Notes: a model not told the origin generated them from the letters alone. Positions 53,201 to 61,799 are shown, counted from the first letter of the stretch. The stretch is 64,000 nt of DNA from an uncultured Paracoccaceae bacterium (GCA_958439195.1 OY288150.1:1-64000), one strand, 5' to 3'. Translations and numbers: made by a program.

Positions 53201-54643
53201 CAGAAGCGCATCCTGATCTTCTCGGATGCGGGTGGCACCGGGCGCAGCTATCACGCCGATCTCGGGGCCAGGAACCAGCGCCTGCGGGTTCACTACCTGC
53301 TGGAGCCCGGCTGGAAAGCCGATGCCGCCATTCAGGGGCTCGGGCGGACCAACCGCACGAACCAGGCGCAGCCACCCCTGTTCCGGCCGGTTGCCACCGA
53401 TGTGAAGGCGGAGAAGCGGTTTCTCTCGACCATCGCGCGCCGCCTCGACACGCTGGGTGCAATCACGCGGGGCCAGCGTCAGACCGGCGGGCAGGGGCTG
53501 TTCCGCCCCGAGGACAACCTCGAGTCGCCCTATGCTCGCGACGCCTTGCGCCAGCTTTATCGCCGCATCTATCGCGGTGATGTCACGGGCTGCTCGCTCG
53601 GGGCCTTCGAGGACGCCACCGGTCTGAGCCTGACCGATGGCAACGGTCTGAAGGACGACCTGCCGCCGATCACGACCTTCCTCAACCGCCTGCTGGCGCT
53701 GACGATCGACATGCAGGCCGTGCTCTTCTCGGCCTTCGAGGAATTGCTCGACCAACGGATCGAGGGTGCCATCGCCGCCGGAGTCTACGACCTCGGGCTC
53801 GAGACGCTGCGCGCTGAGAGCTTCCGCGTCACGGATGCCCGGGTGATCTACACCCATCCCGGTTCCGGCGCTGAAACCCAGCTCCTCACCATCGCAGAAA
53901 AGCGCCGCAACATGCCGACCTCGCTCGCCGATGCGCTCGACTGGCTCGACGATCCGAAGGCGCGCCTTCTGGTTAACAGCCGCTCGGGCCGGGCTGCCGT
54001 GCAGGTGCCCGCCACCAGCCTGATGCTGGACGACGGCACCGTCGAGCCGCGGCTGCGTCTGATCCGGCCGACCGAGGCAAGCACGGTTCCGGCAAAGATC
54101 ATGGACGACACTCACTGGCTGGAAGCCGACCGCGCGGCCTTCACCGCCGCATGGAATTCCGAACTGGCTGAAGTGCCCGAGTTCTCGGAATCCACCCTGC
54201 ACATAGTGGCGGGTCTGCTGCTGCCGATCTGGAAGCAGCTCCCCCAGGACGAAACCCGCGTCTACCGGCTGCAGACGGACGACGGTCAGCGCATCATCGG
54301 CCGCCGGGTCTCGCCCGCTTGGGTCGCGACCACGCTGGCAGACGATGCGCCGAAGTTGACGGCAGCGCAGGTCCACGCCCTCGTGCTGGAGGGCAAGACG
54401 GTCGTGCGGCTCGCCGAGGGGATGGAGTTGCACCGCTCACGCGTCATGGGTCTGAACCGGATAGAACTGTCGGGATTTTCAGGTGCCGCAAAAGACCGGC
54501 TGAAGGCCTATGGCTTCTTCTCGGAGATCATCGCCTGGAAGCTGCGGTTGTTCTGTCCGACCGACCCTACCGGCATTGCCGTGCTGGATCGCCTGCTTGC
54601 ACGTTGTCCTGTAACGGGACTACATGCACGCGGAGGGTGTTGA
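50282..54643 (+). CDS. Methyltransferase-strawberry-notch helicase fusion (DarB-like)
   Basis: This is a 1453-residue protein. The N-terminal part has the SAM motif LEPSAGTGLLAI and the adenine-methyltransferase motif NPPF (Asn211). The middle has a helicase-type Walker A with GAGKGR (Lys517 region) and the DEAD-like box DESH (Asp619). The C-terminal part has the strawberry-notch helicase segment ending GLGRTNRTNQAQPP. The same architecture occurs in phage P1 DarB and on alphaproteobacterial plasmids, where an antirestriction or DNA-entry role is suspected. GGAG precedes the ATG. The next gene starts 3 bp after its stop. Confidence 0.85.
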   Translation: MTYLAPVAPPVPVPSRDHALAILAVAEALQPDLAQGFQIDALRLRLEMERAFGGSDADGAWDWKLAYEAGEVALVLFLRKFGRALLARAGSPAALIPIFAKVAGLLPTHTQRSEEMERFQQFSTPLPMGLAALAAAQITPRDLVLEPSAGTGLLAILVEIAGGSLALNELADTRADLLRLLFPGRPVTTFDAAQIDDHLDADVRPSVILMNPPFSAVANVDGRTTEATARHLRSALARLAPGGRLVAITGASFAPDAPAWAETFARLTESAHLVFTGAVSGGAFAKHGTSFETRISVFDKCRGGERGGVTADLQQSMASDVAQLLARIVAEVPPRLEFDAGAVACSPTTSPFRGIPSRASGPAAQAQRSTASAKTDAHVTTPDAEDLTYTLRETADDLGTARLSDAIYETFRLQAIDIPGAAPHPTKLVQSAAMASVAPPKPSYRPKLPAAVLRDGMLSDAQLETVIYAGEAHGAYLAGSWTIDETGDMVSAAPNDAADAVRFRRGFFLGDGTGAGKGRQSAGILLDNWAQGRRKALWISKSDKLLEDAQRDWSALGQERLLVTPLSRFAQGRDIPLAEGILFTTYATLRSEERGAKKSRVDQIVDWLGEDFDGVILFDESHAMANAAGSKGERGDTEASQQGRAGLRLQHKLPNARVVYVSATGATTVHNLAYAQRLGLWGGEDFPFATRAEFVQAIEAGGVAAMEVLARDLRSLGLYTARSLSYDGVEYEMLEHALTPEQRGIYDAYAGAFAIIHNNLAAAMEAANITGESGTLNRQAKSAARSAFESAKQRFFGHLLTSMKTPTLIASIEADLAAGHAAVIQIVSTGEALMERRLSDIPTDEWNDIRVDITPREYVLDYLAHSFPVQLYEPFTDSEGNLSSRPVVRDGQPVECREAARRRDALIERLASLPPVPGALDQIVQRFGTGLVAEVTGRSRRIVRRGEGPAARLVVESRAGSANLAETAAFMDDQKRILIFSDAGGTGRSYHADLGARNQRLRVHYLLEPGWKADAAIQGLGRTNRTNQAQPPLFRPVATDVKAEKRFLSTIARRLDTLGAITRGQRQTGGQGLFRPEDNLESPYARDALRQLYRRIYRGDVTGCSLGAFEDATGLSLTDGNGLKDDLPPITTFLNRLLALTIDMQAVLFSAFEELLDQRIEGAIAAGVYDLGLETLRAESFRVTDARVIYTHPGSGAETQLLTIAEKRRNMPTSLADALDWLDDPKARLLVNSRSGRAAVQVPATSLMLDDGTVEPRLRLIRPTEASTVPAKIMDDTHWLEADRAAFTAAWNSELAEVPEFSESTLHIVAGLLLPIWKQLPQDETRVYRLQTDDGQRIIGRRVSPAWVATTLADDAPKLTAAQVHALVLEGKTVVRLAEGMELHRSRVMGLNRIELSGFSGAAKDRLKAYGFFSEIIAWKLRLFCPTDPTGIAVLDRLLARCPVTGLHARGGC

Positions 54644-54646
54644 GCC

Positions 54647-55678
54647 ATGTATTCCGAGACCGAAGAAGTGATCCGAGCCCTCGCGGAAAATGCCGAAGGC
54701 GTGTGTCGCGCTTACCTTCCCGCCGGACGGCGGGAAGGGTCCTACTGGATCGTGGGCGATCTGCAGAACAATCCTGGCCGGTCCCTCTTCGTGCGCCTGA
54801 CCGGGCCTTTGTCAGGGCCCGGTGCTGCTGGCAAGTTTACCGACGGCGCTACGGGCGAGCATGGCGATCTTCTCGACATCATCCGCGAAAGGACCGGGAT
54901 CTCCCGCTTTCCCGATCTTCTGGCCGAGGCCCGATCGCATCTGGGCCGTCCGCAGCCGGTCTTCCCGGATGTGCCAGTGCAAAGGAAGGCCAAAGCCCCT
55001 GGTGGCACTCCAGCGGCGGCGGCGCGCTTGTTTGCAGCCTCGGTGCCGGTCGCAGGCACTCTTGCCGACACCTACCTCCGCTCCCGGGACGTCACCCAAG
55101 GCGGCACGATGAGCGCCCTGCGCTTCCACCGGAAGTGCTGGCATCGGGAGGAGGGCCAGACCCGGAGCGTCGCCAGACCGGCGCTGATTGCTGCGGTCAC
55201 CGATGGGGCAGGGGCCTTGCAGGGTGTGCATCGTACCTGGCTGGCACCTGACGGACAGGGGAAAGCGGGCGTCGAGACGCAGCGGCGGGCCATGGGTCAC
55301 CTTCTCGGCAATGCCGTCAGGCTGATCCCGCATGACGACATCCTCGTCATCGGCGAAGGCATCGAGACCATGCTGTCCCTTGTCGAGGCAGTGCCCGGCC
55401 TTCCCGTCTGGGCGGCGCTGTCGTCCAGTCACCTTGGGGCGGTCCTGCTGCCAGAGGGAGTGCAGCGCCTCTATATCGCCATCGACCGCGATCCGGCCGG
55501 CCACCGCGCAGCAGAGAGGTTGAGCGCCAGAGCAACCGAGGTCGGGATTGCCGTTCGGGTGGTGGAGCCGCGGCTCGGGGATTTCAACGATGATCTCCGG
55601 GCGAACGGCAAGGAGGCACTGCGCCAGCATCTGGCATTTCAGATCGGGCCAGAGGATCGGCATCGCCTGTCAGGCTGA
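54647..55678 (+). CDS. Toprim-domain protein (DUF7146/primase-like)
   Basis: The 343 residues have an N-terminal region resembling DUF7146 and a C-terminal Toprim domain. The Toprim acid is in VIGEGIETMLS and the DxD in IAIDRDPAGHRAAERL, the metal site of primases and topoisomerases. No zinc finger and no complete primase domain are apparent. It is coupled to the helicase gene by a 3-bp gap, so the two probably work together in replication or transfer of the element. Confidence 0.85.
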   Translation: MYSETEEVIRALAENAEGVCRAYLPAGRREGSYWIVGDLQNNPGRSLFVRLTGPLSGPGAAGKFTDGATGEHGDLLDIIRERTGISRFPDLLAEARSHLGRPQPVFPDVPVQRKAKAPGGTPAAAARLFAASVPVAGTLADTYLRSRDVTQGGTMSALRFHRKCWHREEGQTRSVARPALIAAVTDGAGALQGVHRTWLAPDGQGKAGVETQRRAMGHLLGNAVRLIPHDDILVIGEGIETMLSLVEAVPGLPVWAALSSSHLGAVLLPEGVQRLYIAIDRDPAGHRAAERLSARATEVGIAVRVVEPRLGDFNDDLRANGKEALRQHLAFQIGPEDRHRLSG

Positions 55679-55843
55679 TCCGCATCGCGCAAGGGGAGCT
55701 CTGGGCGTGCGGGGCAGGGGTCACGGGTCCCTGTCGTGGCTGTGGATCGTCGCTTTGCCTCTTTCCGGGCAATCTCATCCACCCGTCACCCACACGGCCT
55801 TCAAGAGATGGGCAGGCGGCCGTCAAAGGGGCCGCCCCTTCAA

Positions 55844-55918
55844 GGACGGGGGGCGACTGATTTCCGCCGGCGGCAGGGCCGCCTTTGCATCGCGAAGCAA
55901 ATCAGCCGCCCCCCGTCC
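55844..55918. repeat. Long hairpin in the gap before the DUF2493 gene
   Basis: The arm at 55844-55863 (GGACGGGGGGCGACTGATTT) and the arm at 55899-55918 are complementary at 19 of 20 positions, with a 35-base loop that itself contains CCGCCGGCGG. The rest of 55679-56041 holds no gene but more GC-rich inverted words. It could be a transcript processing site, an origin-type structure or a folded repeat. Confidence 0.7.
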
Positions 55919-56041
55919 TCCTCCACATGCGTTCCGGCCCCGAAAGGGGGTGAAGGGGCGTCCCCAGTGACAGCTTTCGCAGCCCATGAAGGCCGCGCGG
56001 GATGACGCGCGGACGAGTTGATGCCCGGAGGCAAGAAACCA

Positions 56042-56974
56042 ATGACGATCCACACCCATGACGACGCGTATGAACCCGCCCACACCGCATCCCAGACCGC
56101 CCATGCGCTCGACGAACTGCAGCTCTATGGCTACCGCCCCTTTGACGAGCCCGATCCGCGCCCGATGCCCGATGGGCAGCGCCTTGCGGTCGCCATCGCC
56201 GACATCTTCGACGCCCTCGTCGCGACCCTGGAAGACACCCGCATGGAACCCGACCTCGACGAGGTGCTCTGGGGCCAGGTTAACCTCTTCCACCGCGCCA
56301 CGGCCCGGATCGAGCGGTCGCTCGACGCGAACGAACAGGCGCAGCGCCGCCTCCAGCGCGAGCAGGACGGCTCCGAGGTGAAATCCACCGAACTCGAGCG
56401 CCTGACGGCCGAAGGCCTGACGTTGATCGAACGGCGGAACTGCATGGACATGATGCGCGATAACGCAGCGACTGAGTTCGTCCATCACACGGGATCGACC
56501 TGGCGCCCCCGCACCGGCTCGATGGTGAACCGCCAGCACATGACCGCAGCGCTGATCGACAGCCGCGACTTCTTGGCCGCCAAGCGCCGCGCGGAAGCCG
56601 AGGTGATGCTGCCCGCAGGCCCCAAGGTCGCCCTCACCGGTGGGACCGACTTCAACGATCACCGCCTGATCTGGGGCAAGCTCGACCAGGTCCGGACCAA
56701 GTATCCCGACATGGTCCTTCTCCATGGTGGCAGCCCCAAGGGCGCAGAGCTCATCGCCGCCAAATGGGCCGAAGCCCGCGGCGTGACGCAGGTCGCCTTC
56801 AAGCCGGATTGGACCAAGCACGCCAAGGCAGCCCCTTTCAAGCGCAACGACGCCATGCTGGACGTGCTGCCCGTGGGCGTCCTCGTCTTCCCGGGCAATG
56901 GCATTCAGGAGAACCTCGCCGACAAGGCTAAGAAGCTGGGCATCCCGGTCATGAAGTTCGAGAAGGGGGCGTGA
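56042..56974 (+). CDS. DUF2493 (SLOG-like) domain protein
   Basis: The product is 310 residues from ATG 56042. The C-terminal third contains KVALTGGTDFNDHRLIWGKL and VLLHGGSPKGAELIAAKWA, the Rossmann-like nucleotide-binding core of DUF2493 in the SLOG group. The N-terminal part is helical and charged. SLOG domains bind nucleotide-derived ligands and appear in defence and plasmid systems, but no function is established for this family. It follows the hairpin region and ends the right part of the island core. Confidence 0.82.
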   Translation: MTIHTHDDAYEPAHTASQTAHALDELQLYGYRPFDEPDPRPMPDGQRLAVAIADIFDALVATLEDTRMEPDLDEVLWGQVNLFHRATARIERSLDANEQAQRRLQREQDGSEVKSTELERLTAEGLTLIERRNCMDMMRDNAATEFVHHTGSTWRPRTGSMVNRQHMTAALIDSRDFLAAKRRAEAEVMLPAGPKVALTGGTDFNDHRLIWGKLDQVRTKYPDMVLLHGGSPKGAELIAAKWAEARGVTQVAFKPDWTKHAKAAPFKRNDAMLDVLPVGVLVFPGNGIQENLADKAKKLGIPVMKFEKGA

Positions 56975-57003
56975 GCCCCCTACCGTCGAGTTTGATCTTG
57001 CGA

Positions 57004-57750
57004 TTAGGTGTTTTGCGGGGCAATCGGAGCTACGGCATCAAGCCACGAGCTAATAGCCACTGGTACTGAGCTTTCACCTTGGCGGAGATCATACAATTTT
57101 TCGGGTCCAAGGCGCACGCTGCAAACGGTGAAGGCCCGCTTAGGGTCTCGGCTATTGTCAACAAGTACACTCGCGTCCGCTACCTCCAACGCTTCACGGA
57201 TTGCCCTTTGGGTTCGGGGAAATCGCTGGAACAGGCGCTCCCGGGCCACATCATGTCCATTCATTGCAACGCGGGTTTCTACACGCAGTGCAGATAAATC
57301 TGCGCTGGAAAGTCCGACGAAAAGAAGCAGTACGAAATAGCCAGCTGCCTGCATCTCCCGGATCTGATCAATTTTCGATTCAAAAGTTCCGTCCGCCCTC
57401 TGCTGCCAATGAGAAAAAACTGTCTCCATGGCGAAAGGAACTTTTGCTTGCATCGCGTGGGCAACAAAAGCTTGGACGCCTTTCTGCGCAACGCTCATCC
57501 AACTAAGATTCGTGTCACGAAGTTCACGCGCCCAATCTGTAAGTGCTCCCACGCTGTTGGGTTCCGGAAGGATGGCCAGCATCATCCGGTCTGCGTTTAC
57601 GAGCGGTATGCGGAGTTGATCGGAAAGCATTTCACGCCACATGGTTGATTTTCCTGAACCATTGTGGCCCGCCAATATTATTGCCAGAGGGCGCTCAGTC
57701 GCTCTCTGCGCGGAAATAATTCTGTTGATGGCAGTCTTAAGATTGTTCAC
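57004..57750 (-). CDS. Zeta-type toxin kinase
   Basis: This 248-residue P-loop protein has Walker A GHNGSGKST at 28-36, the substrate-site Asp in VNADRM, a Glu in FAMETVFS and an Arg-rich lid, RERLFQRFPRTQRAIRE, as in zeta/PezT toxins that phosphorylate UDP-N-acetyl-sugars. Its ATG overlaps the stop of the upstream 120-residue gene by 4 bp, the usual antitoxin-toxin coupling. A chaperone-type or other small-molecule kinase role is possible but less likely. Confidence 0.82.
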   Translation of the reverse strand: MNNLKTAINRIISAQRATERPLAIILAGHNGSGKSTMWREMLSDQLRIPLVNADRMMLAILPEPNSVGALTDWARELRDTNLSWMSVAQKGVQAFVAHAMQAKVPFAMETVFSHWQQRADGTFESKIDQIREMQAAGYFVLLLFVGLSSADLSALRVETRVAMNGHDVARERLFQRFPRTQRAIREALEVADASVLVDNSRDPKRAFTVCSVRLGPEKLYDLRQGESSVPVAISSWLDAVAPIAPQNT

Positions 57751-58109
57751 GGCTGGATTTGAAACTTGCCGTTTATTAACCGACCACGCTGAGTCTTGCC
57801 GTCCAGATATCGAAAGAATACGCCCGGCTCATTTTCGTCGGCGTAATAGCTAGGAACGCCGCTTTTAAAGCGCAGGCTCACGCCCGGCTTCACGAACTTC
57901 TTGCCTACGCGCTCTAACGCCTCGGTGCTTCGCTCAACGTTTTGGACAACAAGCTCTCGGGAAGGCTTCTTGCCAGACACAACCACGTCACCGAACTTCA
58001 CGTTGTAGCTACGAGATCCCTTACCGCGAATCCTGACGGTAACGGCGCCCTCTGCATCCACGTTGCCATGCTTTCTCTGTACCATTAGGCGACGATACAT
58101 CATGAGCAT
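57747..58109 (-). CDS. Putative antitoxin partner of the zeta-type toxin (120 aa)
   Basis: The start could be 58109 or one of the ATGs close behind it (58103 or later). The protein is basic and beta-rich, with AVTVRIRGKGSRSYNVKFGD and a C-terminal FFRYLDGKTQRGRL. It does not look like epsilon or PezA antitoxins. Coupled translation with the toxin suggests the antitoxin role; nothing in the sequence proves it. The next 238 bp upstream, to the H-NS gene, hold no gene. Confidence 0.6.
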   Translation of the reverse strand: MLMMYRRLMVQRKHGNVDAEGAVTVRIRGKGSRSYNVKFGDVVVSGKKPSRELVVQNVERSTEALERVGKKFVKPGVSLRFKSGVPSYYADENEPGVFFRYLDGKTQRGRLINGKFQIQP

Positions 58110-58347
58110 TCCGCAATCCAGCGGTTGTGTAGTTCAGTTTAAGGCAGTTTGGCACTTCTTCTCGTGGCGTCCACTCGCCTCCAACCGCGCGTTAGCGGCT
58201 TAGCGGCAAAGGCTCATGCGGCTCCTTAGCCCTTCGTCCTTCCGTCAGCCAACCGACAGGAACCCAGCGGCGAAGTCAGGTCACCACTTCAGTTGTCGGG
58301 AAGAGCAAGTCTGTTGCGGTTGTTCGCCAGCCAACCGATCGATCCCC

Positions 58348-58668
58348 TTAGCCGAGGAGTCCTTCCGGGTCTTTGCCCGCATCAACATGGGCGGCAAACC
58401 AGCCCGGCTTGCGTCCCCGTCCAGACCAGGTGAGGGTCGGGTTCTCGGAATGCCGGGAGATCTTCGTCGAGGGCGCCCGCTTGCGCTTCGGCTCCTCGAG
58501 TTCCGCCAGTTCTGCAAGGGTGAAGCCGAGTTCCTTGGCGAGCATCTCGACCCTTTTGCGGGCCTCCGCCTTTTGTCGGACTTCGAAGGTGGAAATCGCC
58601 TTGGCGACGGACTTCTGCAAATCGCGCAGATCGGCGAGCGACATGGCCGCGAGGTTGAAATCAGGCAT
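58348..58668 (-). CDS. H-NS-family nucleoid protein (copy 2)
   Basis: The product is 106 residues from 58668: a coiled coil MPDFNLAAMSLADLRDLQKS and the DNA-binding signature SRHSENPTLTWSGRGRKPGW. It is shorter at the C-terminus than copy 1 (23264) and carries a KRKRAPST linker. It is divergent from ssb copy 2, repeating the arrangement at 23.3-24.5 kb. Confidence 0.9.
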   Translation of the reverse strand: MPDFNLAAMSLADLRDLQKSVAKAISTFEVRQKAEARKRVEMLAKELGFTLAELAELEEPKRKRAPSTKISRHSENPTLTWSGRGRKPGWFAAHVDAGKDPEGLLG

Positions 58669-58867
58669 CGGGTGCTCCGGTTGATCCAACGCGTCTGGCG
58701 TGAGCGTGCCAAGCCCACGCGGCAATAGATCGGCGGGGCAGGGGGGGCAGTTTGGGCGTCTTGATCCCTTCCCGGGTTCTTTCCCCCTGTTCCTGACATT
58801 GCCGGATGAGATCGGTCTGAGCCTGTCTGCTTGGGTCTTTCCCCCAGAGATCCGGCTGAGGCACCTC

Positions 58868-59053
58868 CCCTTCGACTGACAATCCCCTAAGCTCATTCGG
58901 TTTCCTGCCCGCAACCCCAACTCCTGCCCGGGCCGTGTTGCCCTGTGCCAGGGCTGCCCGCGCCACCCCGGGCCCTCGGAGGCTTCCGGCGGGTCCCTTG
59001 GCCCCGCCGTGCGGACGTCTCCCGACAGGCTTCTGACGGGTCTTGTCGAAGGG
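58868..59053 (+). ncRNA. Candidate structured leader of ssb copy 2
   Basis: It has the same layout as 23866-24062: CCCTTCGAC (58868-58876) at the start, GTCGAAGGG (59045-59053) at the end, and the shared blocks in the same order. After CGGGCCGTGTTG (58929-58940) the hairpin here is GCCCTG / CAGGGC (58940-58945 and 58949-58954). The pairing is kept relative to copy 1 although the bases differ. Confidence 0.5.
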
Positions 59054-59086
59054 ATGGTCCCTTCAGCGAAACTCAGGAGAACCACC

Positions 59087-59491
59087 ATGCAGAACATCGT
59101 CATCCTCGCCGGCAACATCGGTCAGGCCCCGGAGGCCCGCACCACGCAGGGCGGCACGAAGATCACCCACTTCACCCTGGCCACCTCGCGCCCCCGCCTC
59201 TCCGAAGGCCGCGCGGTCCGCGACGAGCACGGCTACCGCGTGATGGACACCGAATGGCACCGCATCACATGCTTCAACGAGCTCGGCAAGTCGGTCGCCG
59301 AGAACTGCGAGAAGGGCATGAAGGTCCTTGTGCAGGGCCGCATCCACTACACGAAGTGGACCGATGCGGCGGGCGTCGACCGCTACGGCTGCGAAATCAT
59401 CGCCGAGAAGATCGACTTCCTCAGCCGCCCGAAGGCGACCGAGGGCGATGCGCCTGAATTGGTCGATCGCGACGACGAGGTCGGCTTCTGA
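59087..59491 (+). CDS. ssb: Single-stranded DNA-binding protein (copy 2)
   Basis: The product is 134 residues starting MQNIVILAGNIGQAPEART. The OB fold is nearly the same as copy 1, but the C-terminal tip is RDDEVGF instead of DDEIPF, so partner recruitment may differ. CAGGAGA precedes the ATG. It is about 35 kb from copy 1 and oriented the same way. Confidence 0.92.
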   Translation: MQNIVILAGNIGQAPEARTTQGGTKITHFTLATSRPRLSEGRAVRDEHGYRVMDTEWHRITCFNELGKSVAENCEKGMKVLVQGRIHYTKWTDAAGVDRYGCEIIAEKIDFLSRPKATEGDAPELVDRDDEVGF

Positions 59492-59506
59492 GCCGACCAA
59501 AACCCT

Positions 59507-59533
59507 GGCCCGGCGGGGATCACCCGCCGGGCC
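59507..59533 (+). terminator. Hairpin after ssb copy 2
   Basis: GGCCCGGCGGG (59507-59517) and CCCGCCGGGCC (59523-59533) form a perfect 11-bp stem with a 5-base loop. There is no clear T-run. The remaining stretch to 59797 shows no gene. Confidence 0.65.
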
Positions 59534-59797
59534 GAGGCTATAGGGCAAGAGAAGGCAGCTGTCCCAAAGCAGACGGTCGAAGACAGCAGATTCTGGCCTG
59601 CGAACATACCAAATCGGACTTTTTACCTTAGTCGCAGCAAGGTCTCGAACCACAAGCAATGGTACCCCGCGCAACATTCCACGCACATTTCCGCCCGTCT
59701 ATCGCAATCGTCTAGGATGGTTATTGTCTTGGAACTGGCCTGTAGACGAAGAAAAAGGTCTATCAGTCAAAATTCTCCTCAGTCCCGCCAAGTCGTT

Positions 59798-60589
59798 TCA
59801 CGCTTCCAAGTCTTCGACCTTTTCAAGTTCAAGCCGACCCTTGTCGTCCTCGAGGCGCCATCGCCTCTTGATATAGAACACTAGTGCCCTTCGAGTTTCG
59901 ATCGCCATGTTTGTACGCTCTTTGAAGCCATACTCGAGCCGGACGACCCGTGCCTGGGCGTCCGTGAGAGCCGAACGTGGGCGTATCCACAACCGCACGA
60001 GACTGTACCAGTCCGAGTCGAAAGGGAGCGGCGACGATCTATCCCGCGTTGCGAAATCATTCTGCTTAGAAATTCGGATCGGGAGATAGTCGCGGTAGGT
60101 TTCGTGCTTGTGACTCCATGCGCGTAAGTACATCGCCTCTCCGTCAAAATGAAACCGAACGGGAGTGATCCATTGCGGTTCGGACAGGCCGCTGTTCATG
60201 GAGGTATAGGTGATCTGAATGTCTCGTTCGTTTTTCATTGCGCGGTGAAGGGGTGCAATGATTGCGGGATCCAAACTGCGACTGGGCAGCGGGATGCTCG
60301 TTCCAAGGTCGGATGTCTCCTCGCTTAGGAGATGGAAGACCTGTTCGGGGCCGACAGAAGACAAAGCTCTGTGGTCGCCGCTCGAGAAGTAAGTCTTCTC
60401 CGCAGCATCATAGACTGGCGGCGTCTCGGTCAGAGACAGGTAGGTGCGGAAATCGACCGCTGCTTGTGCTGTAGAGATATCGAAGCGCAGAATGAGGTCC
60501 CGGCGGTTCGCCTGGCCTTTCCATGTAAGGCATTGATCCAAGAACAGGATCCGTTCGCGCTGCGCATGTTTGAGAGATTCAAAGCCCAT
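59798..60589 (-). CDS. WYL-domain transcriptional regulator (BrxR/CapW-like)
   Basis: This 263-residue protein has an N-terminal winged helix (ERILFLDQCLTWKGQANRRD and onwards), a central WYL domain (ITYTSMNSGLSEPQWITPVR and MYLRAWSHKHETYRDYLPIR) and a C-terminal dimerisation part. This three-part layout is that of BrxR/CapW repressors that guard phage-defence operons and respond to nucleic-acid ligands. It is divergent from sbcDC across 73 bp, so it probably controls that operon. Confidence 0.82.
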   Translation of the reverse strand: MGFESLKHAQRERILFLDQCLTWKGQANRRDLILRFDISTAQAAVDFRTYLSLTETPPVYDAAEKTYFSSGDHRALSSVGPEQVFHLLSEETSDLGTSIPLPSRSLDPAIIAPLHRAMKNERDIQITYTSMNSGLSEPQWITPVRFHFDGEAMYLRAWSHKHETYRDYLPIRISKQNDFATRDRSSPLPFDSDWYSLVRLWIRPRSALTDAQARVVRLEYGFKERTNMAIETRRALVFYIKRRWRLEDDKGRLELEKVEDLEA

Positions 60590-60603
60590 GAACCGAAGAC
60601 TAC

Positions 60604-60658
60604 TTGACTCAGCGCGCAGCGTCCATACAGTAAAAACACGTATAGAAACTGGATATAC
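60604..60658 (+). promoter_or_regulatory. Divergent promoter/operator region of sbcDC and the WYL regulator
   Basis: TTGACT (60604-60609) and TACAGT (60626-60631) make a plausible sbcD promoter with a 16-bp spacer. Downstream, GTATA (60640-60644) and TATAC (60654-60658) form an inverted repeat with 9 bases between, between promoter and start codon. It is a candidate site for the WYL protein. Confidence 0.4.
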
Positions 60659-60662
60659 AAAA

Positions 60663-61799
60663 ATGCGACTCCTTCACACAGCGGATCTTCATCTGGGCAG
60701 GCAGTTCATGGGACTGGGGCTCGAGGAAGACCACGAAGTCGTCTTGGGCCAGATCGTCGAGACGCTGGTGGCCGAGCGTGTGGAGGTGCTCGTGATTGCG
60801 GGCGATGTGTTCGACCGCGCCTCGCCCCCCAATTCAGCGGTCCGGCAGTTCAACCGTTTTCTCAAGCGCGTTGCGGAAGAGACGGAAGCCGCCGTCGTGA
60901 TGATCTCCGGTAACCACGATTCTGGTGACCGGATCGAGACGATGTCGGTTTTTTCTTCTGCGTCACGGGTGCTTGTGCGCGGGATCGCCGATGCGGCCGA
61001 GGTCCCTCTGGTGTTGCGTGACTCGGAGGGCGAGGTCGCCTTTTCGGCGCTGCCCTTTTCCTATGAATACGCCGCAAGGGAAGTCTTCGGTGATGAGACG
61101 ATCAGCACCCCCGCAGACGTCATCGAAGCTCAACTCACTGCAGCGAGGGCGCACGTGCCCAAGGGGGCACGGTGGGTCGTCGTTGCACATGCTTTCGTCG
61201 CCGGAGGAGCGGTCGGAGAGACCGAGCGCTCCCTGACCAGAGTTGGCGGCATCGAAACCGTTCCTGCGGAGGTTTTCGAAGGGGCGGATTATGTGTCTCT
61301 GGGGCATTTGCACAAACCACAGGAAGTGGGCTCCGCCAACATCCGTTACTCTGGTGCGCCGCTGGCCTTTGGTTTCGACGAGGCGGGAGACCAGAAGTCC
61401 ATGACGATCGTCGATGTGAACAAGGAGGGAGTCGAAATCCGCACCGTGCCGTTTCGCCCGCTCAGGCAGGTGCGTTCGCTCACCGGGGCATTTGCTGATA
61501 TTCTCGCAGGAACTCCCACAGAAGATTTCATCCAGGTCATCCTGACGGATGAAACGCCTCTGATTGATCCGATGAAACGCTTGAGGGCGACCTATCCCAA
61601 CGCCTGCCACTTGGCCTATGCCCGTCAGGCGCGGGCCACAGAAGCTATTGCGCTTGGTGCAGCGCGCGCTGCGGTCACGCCGATGGAAATGATTGCCGAT
61701 TTCCTGAATGTTGTGCGGGGCAGGGAGCCGGACGGCGCTGAGTTGGCAATCGTCGCCGACAAACTTCACGCTGCCAATGTTGCGGAGGGCCGGACATGA
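60663..61799 (+). CDS. sbcD: Exonuclease subunit SbcD (Mre11-type)
   Basis: The product is 378 residues from ATG 60663. All phosphoesterase motifs are present: HTADLHLG, AGDVFDRA, ISGNHDS and LGHLHKPQ. With SbcC it forms the SbcCD nuclease that cuts hairpins and DNA ends. The stop overlaps the sbcC start as ATGA. Control by a WYL regulator is unusual for a housekeeping repair operon. Confidence 0.93.
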   Translation: MRLLHTADLHLGRQFMGLGLEEDHEVVLGQIVETLVAERVEVLVIAGDVFDRASPPNSAVRQFNRFLKRVAEETEAAVVMISGNHDSGDRIETMSVFSSASRVLVRGIADAAEVPLVLRDSEGEVAFSALPFSYEYAAREVFGDETISTPADVIEAQLTAARAHVPKGARWVVVAHAFVAGGAVGETERSLTRVGGIETVPAEVFEGADYVSLGHLHKPQEVGSANIRYSGAPLAFGFDEAGDQKSMTIVDVNKEGVEIRTVPFRPLRQVRSLTGAFADILAGTPTEDFIQVILTDETPLIDPMKRLRATYPNACHLAYARQARATEAIALGAARAAVTPMEMIADFLNVVRGREPDGAELAIVADKLHAANVAEGRT

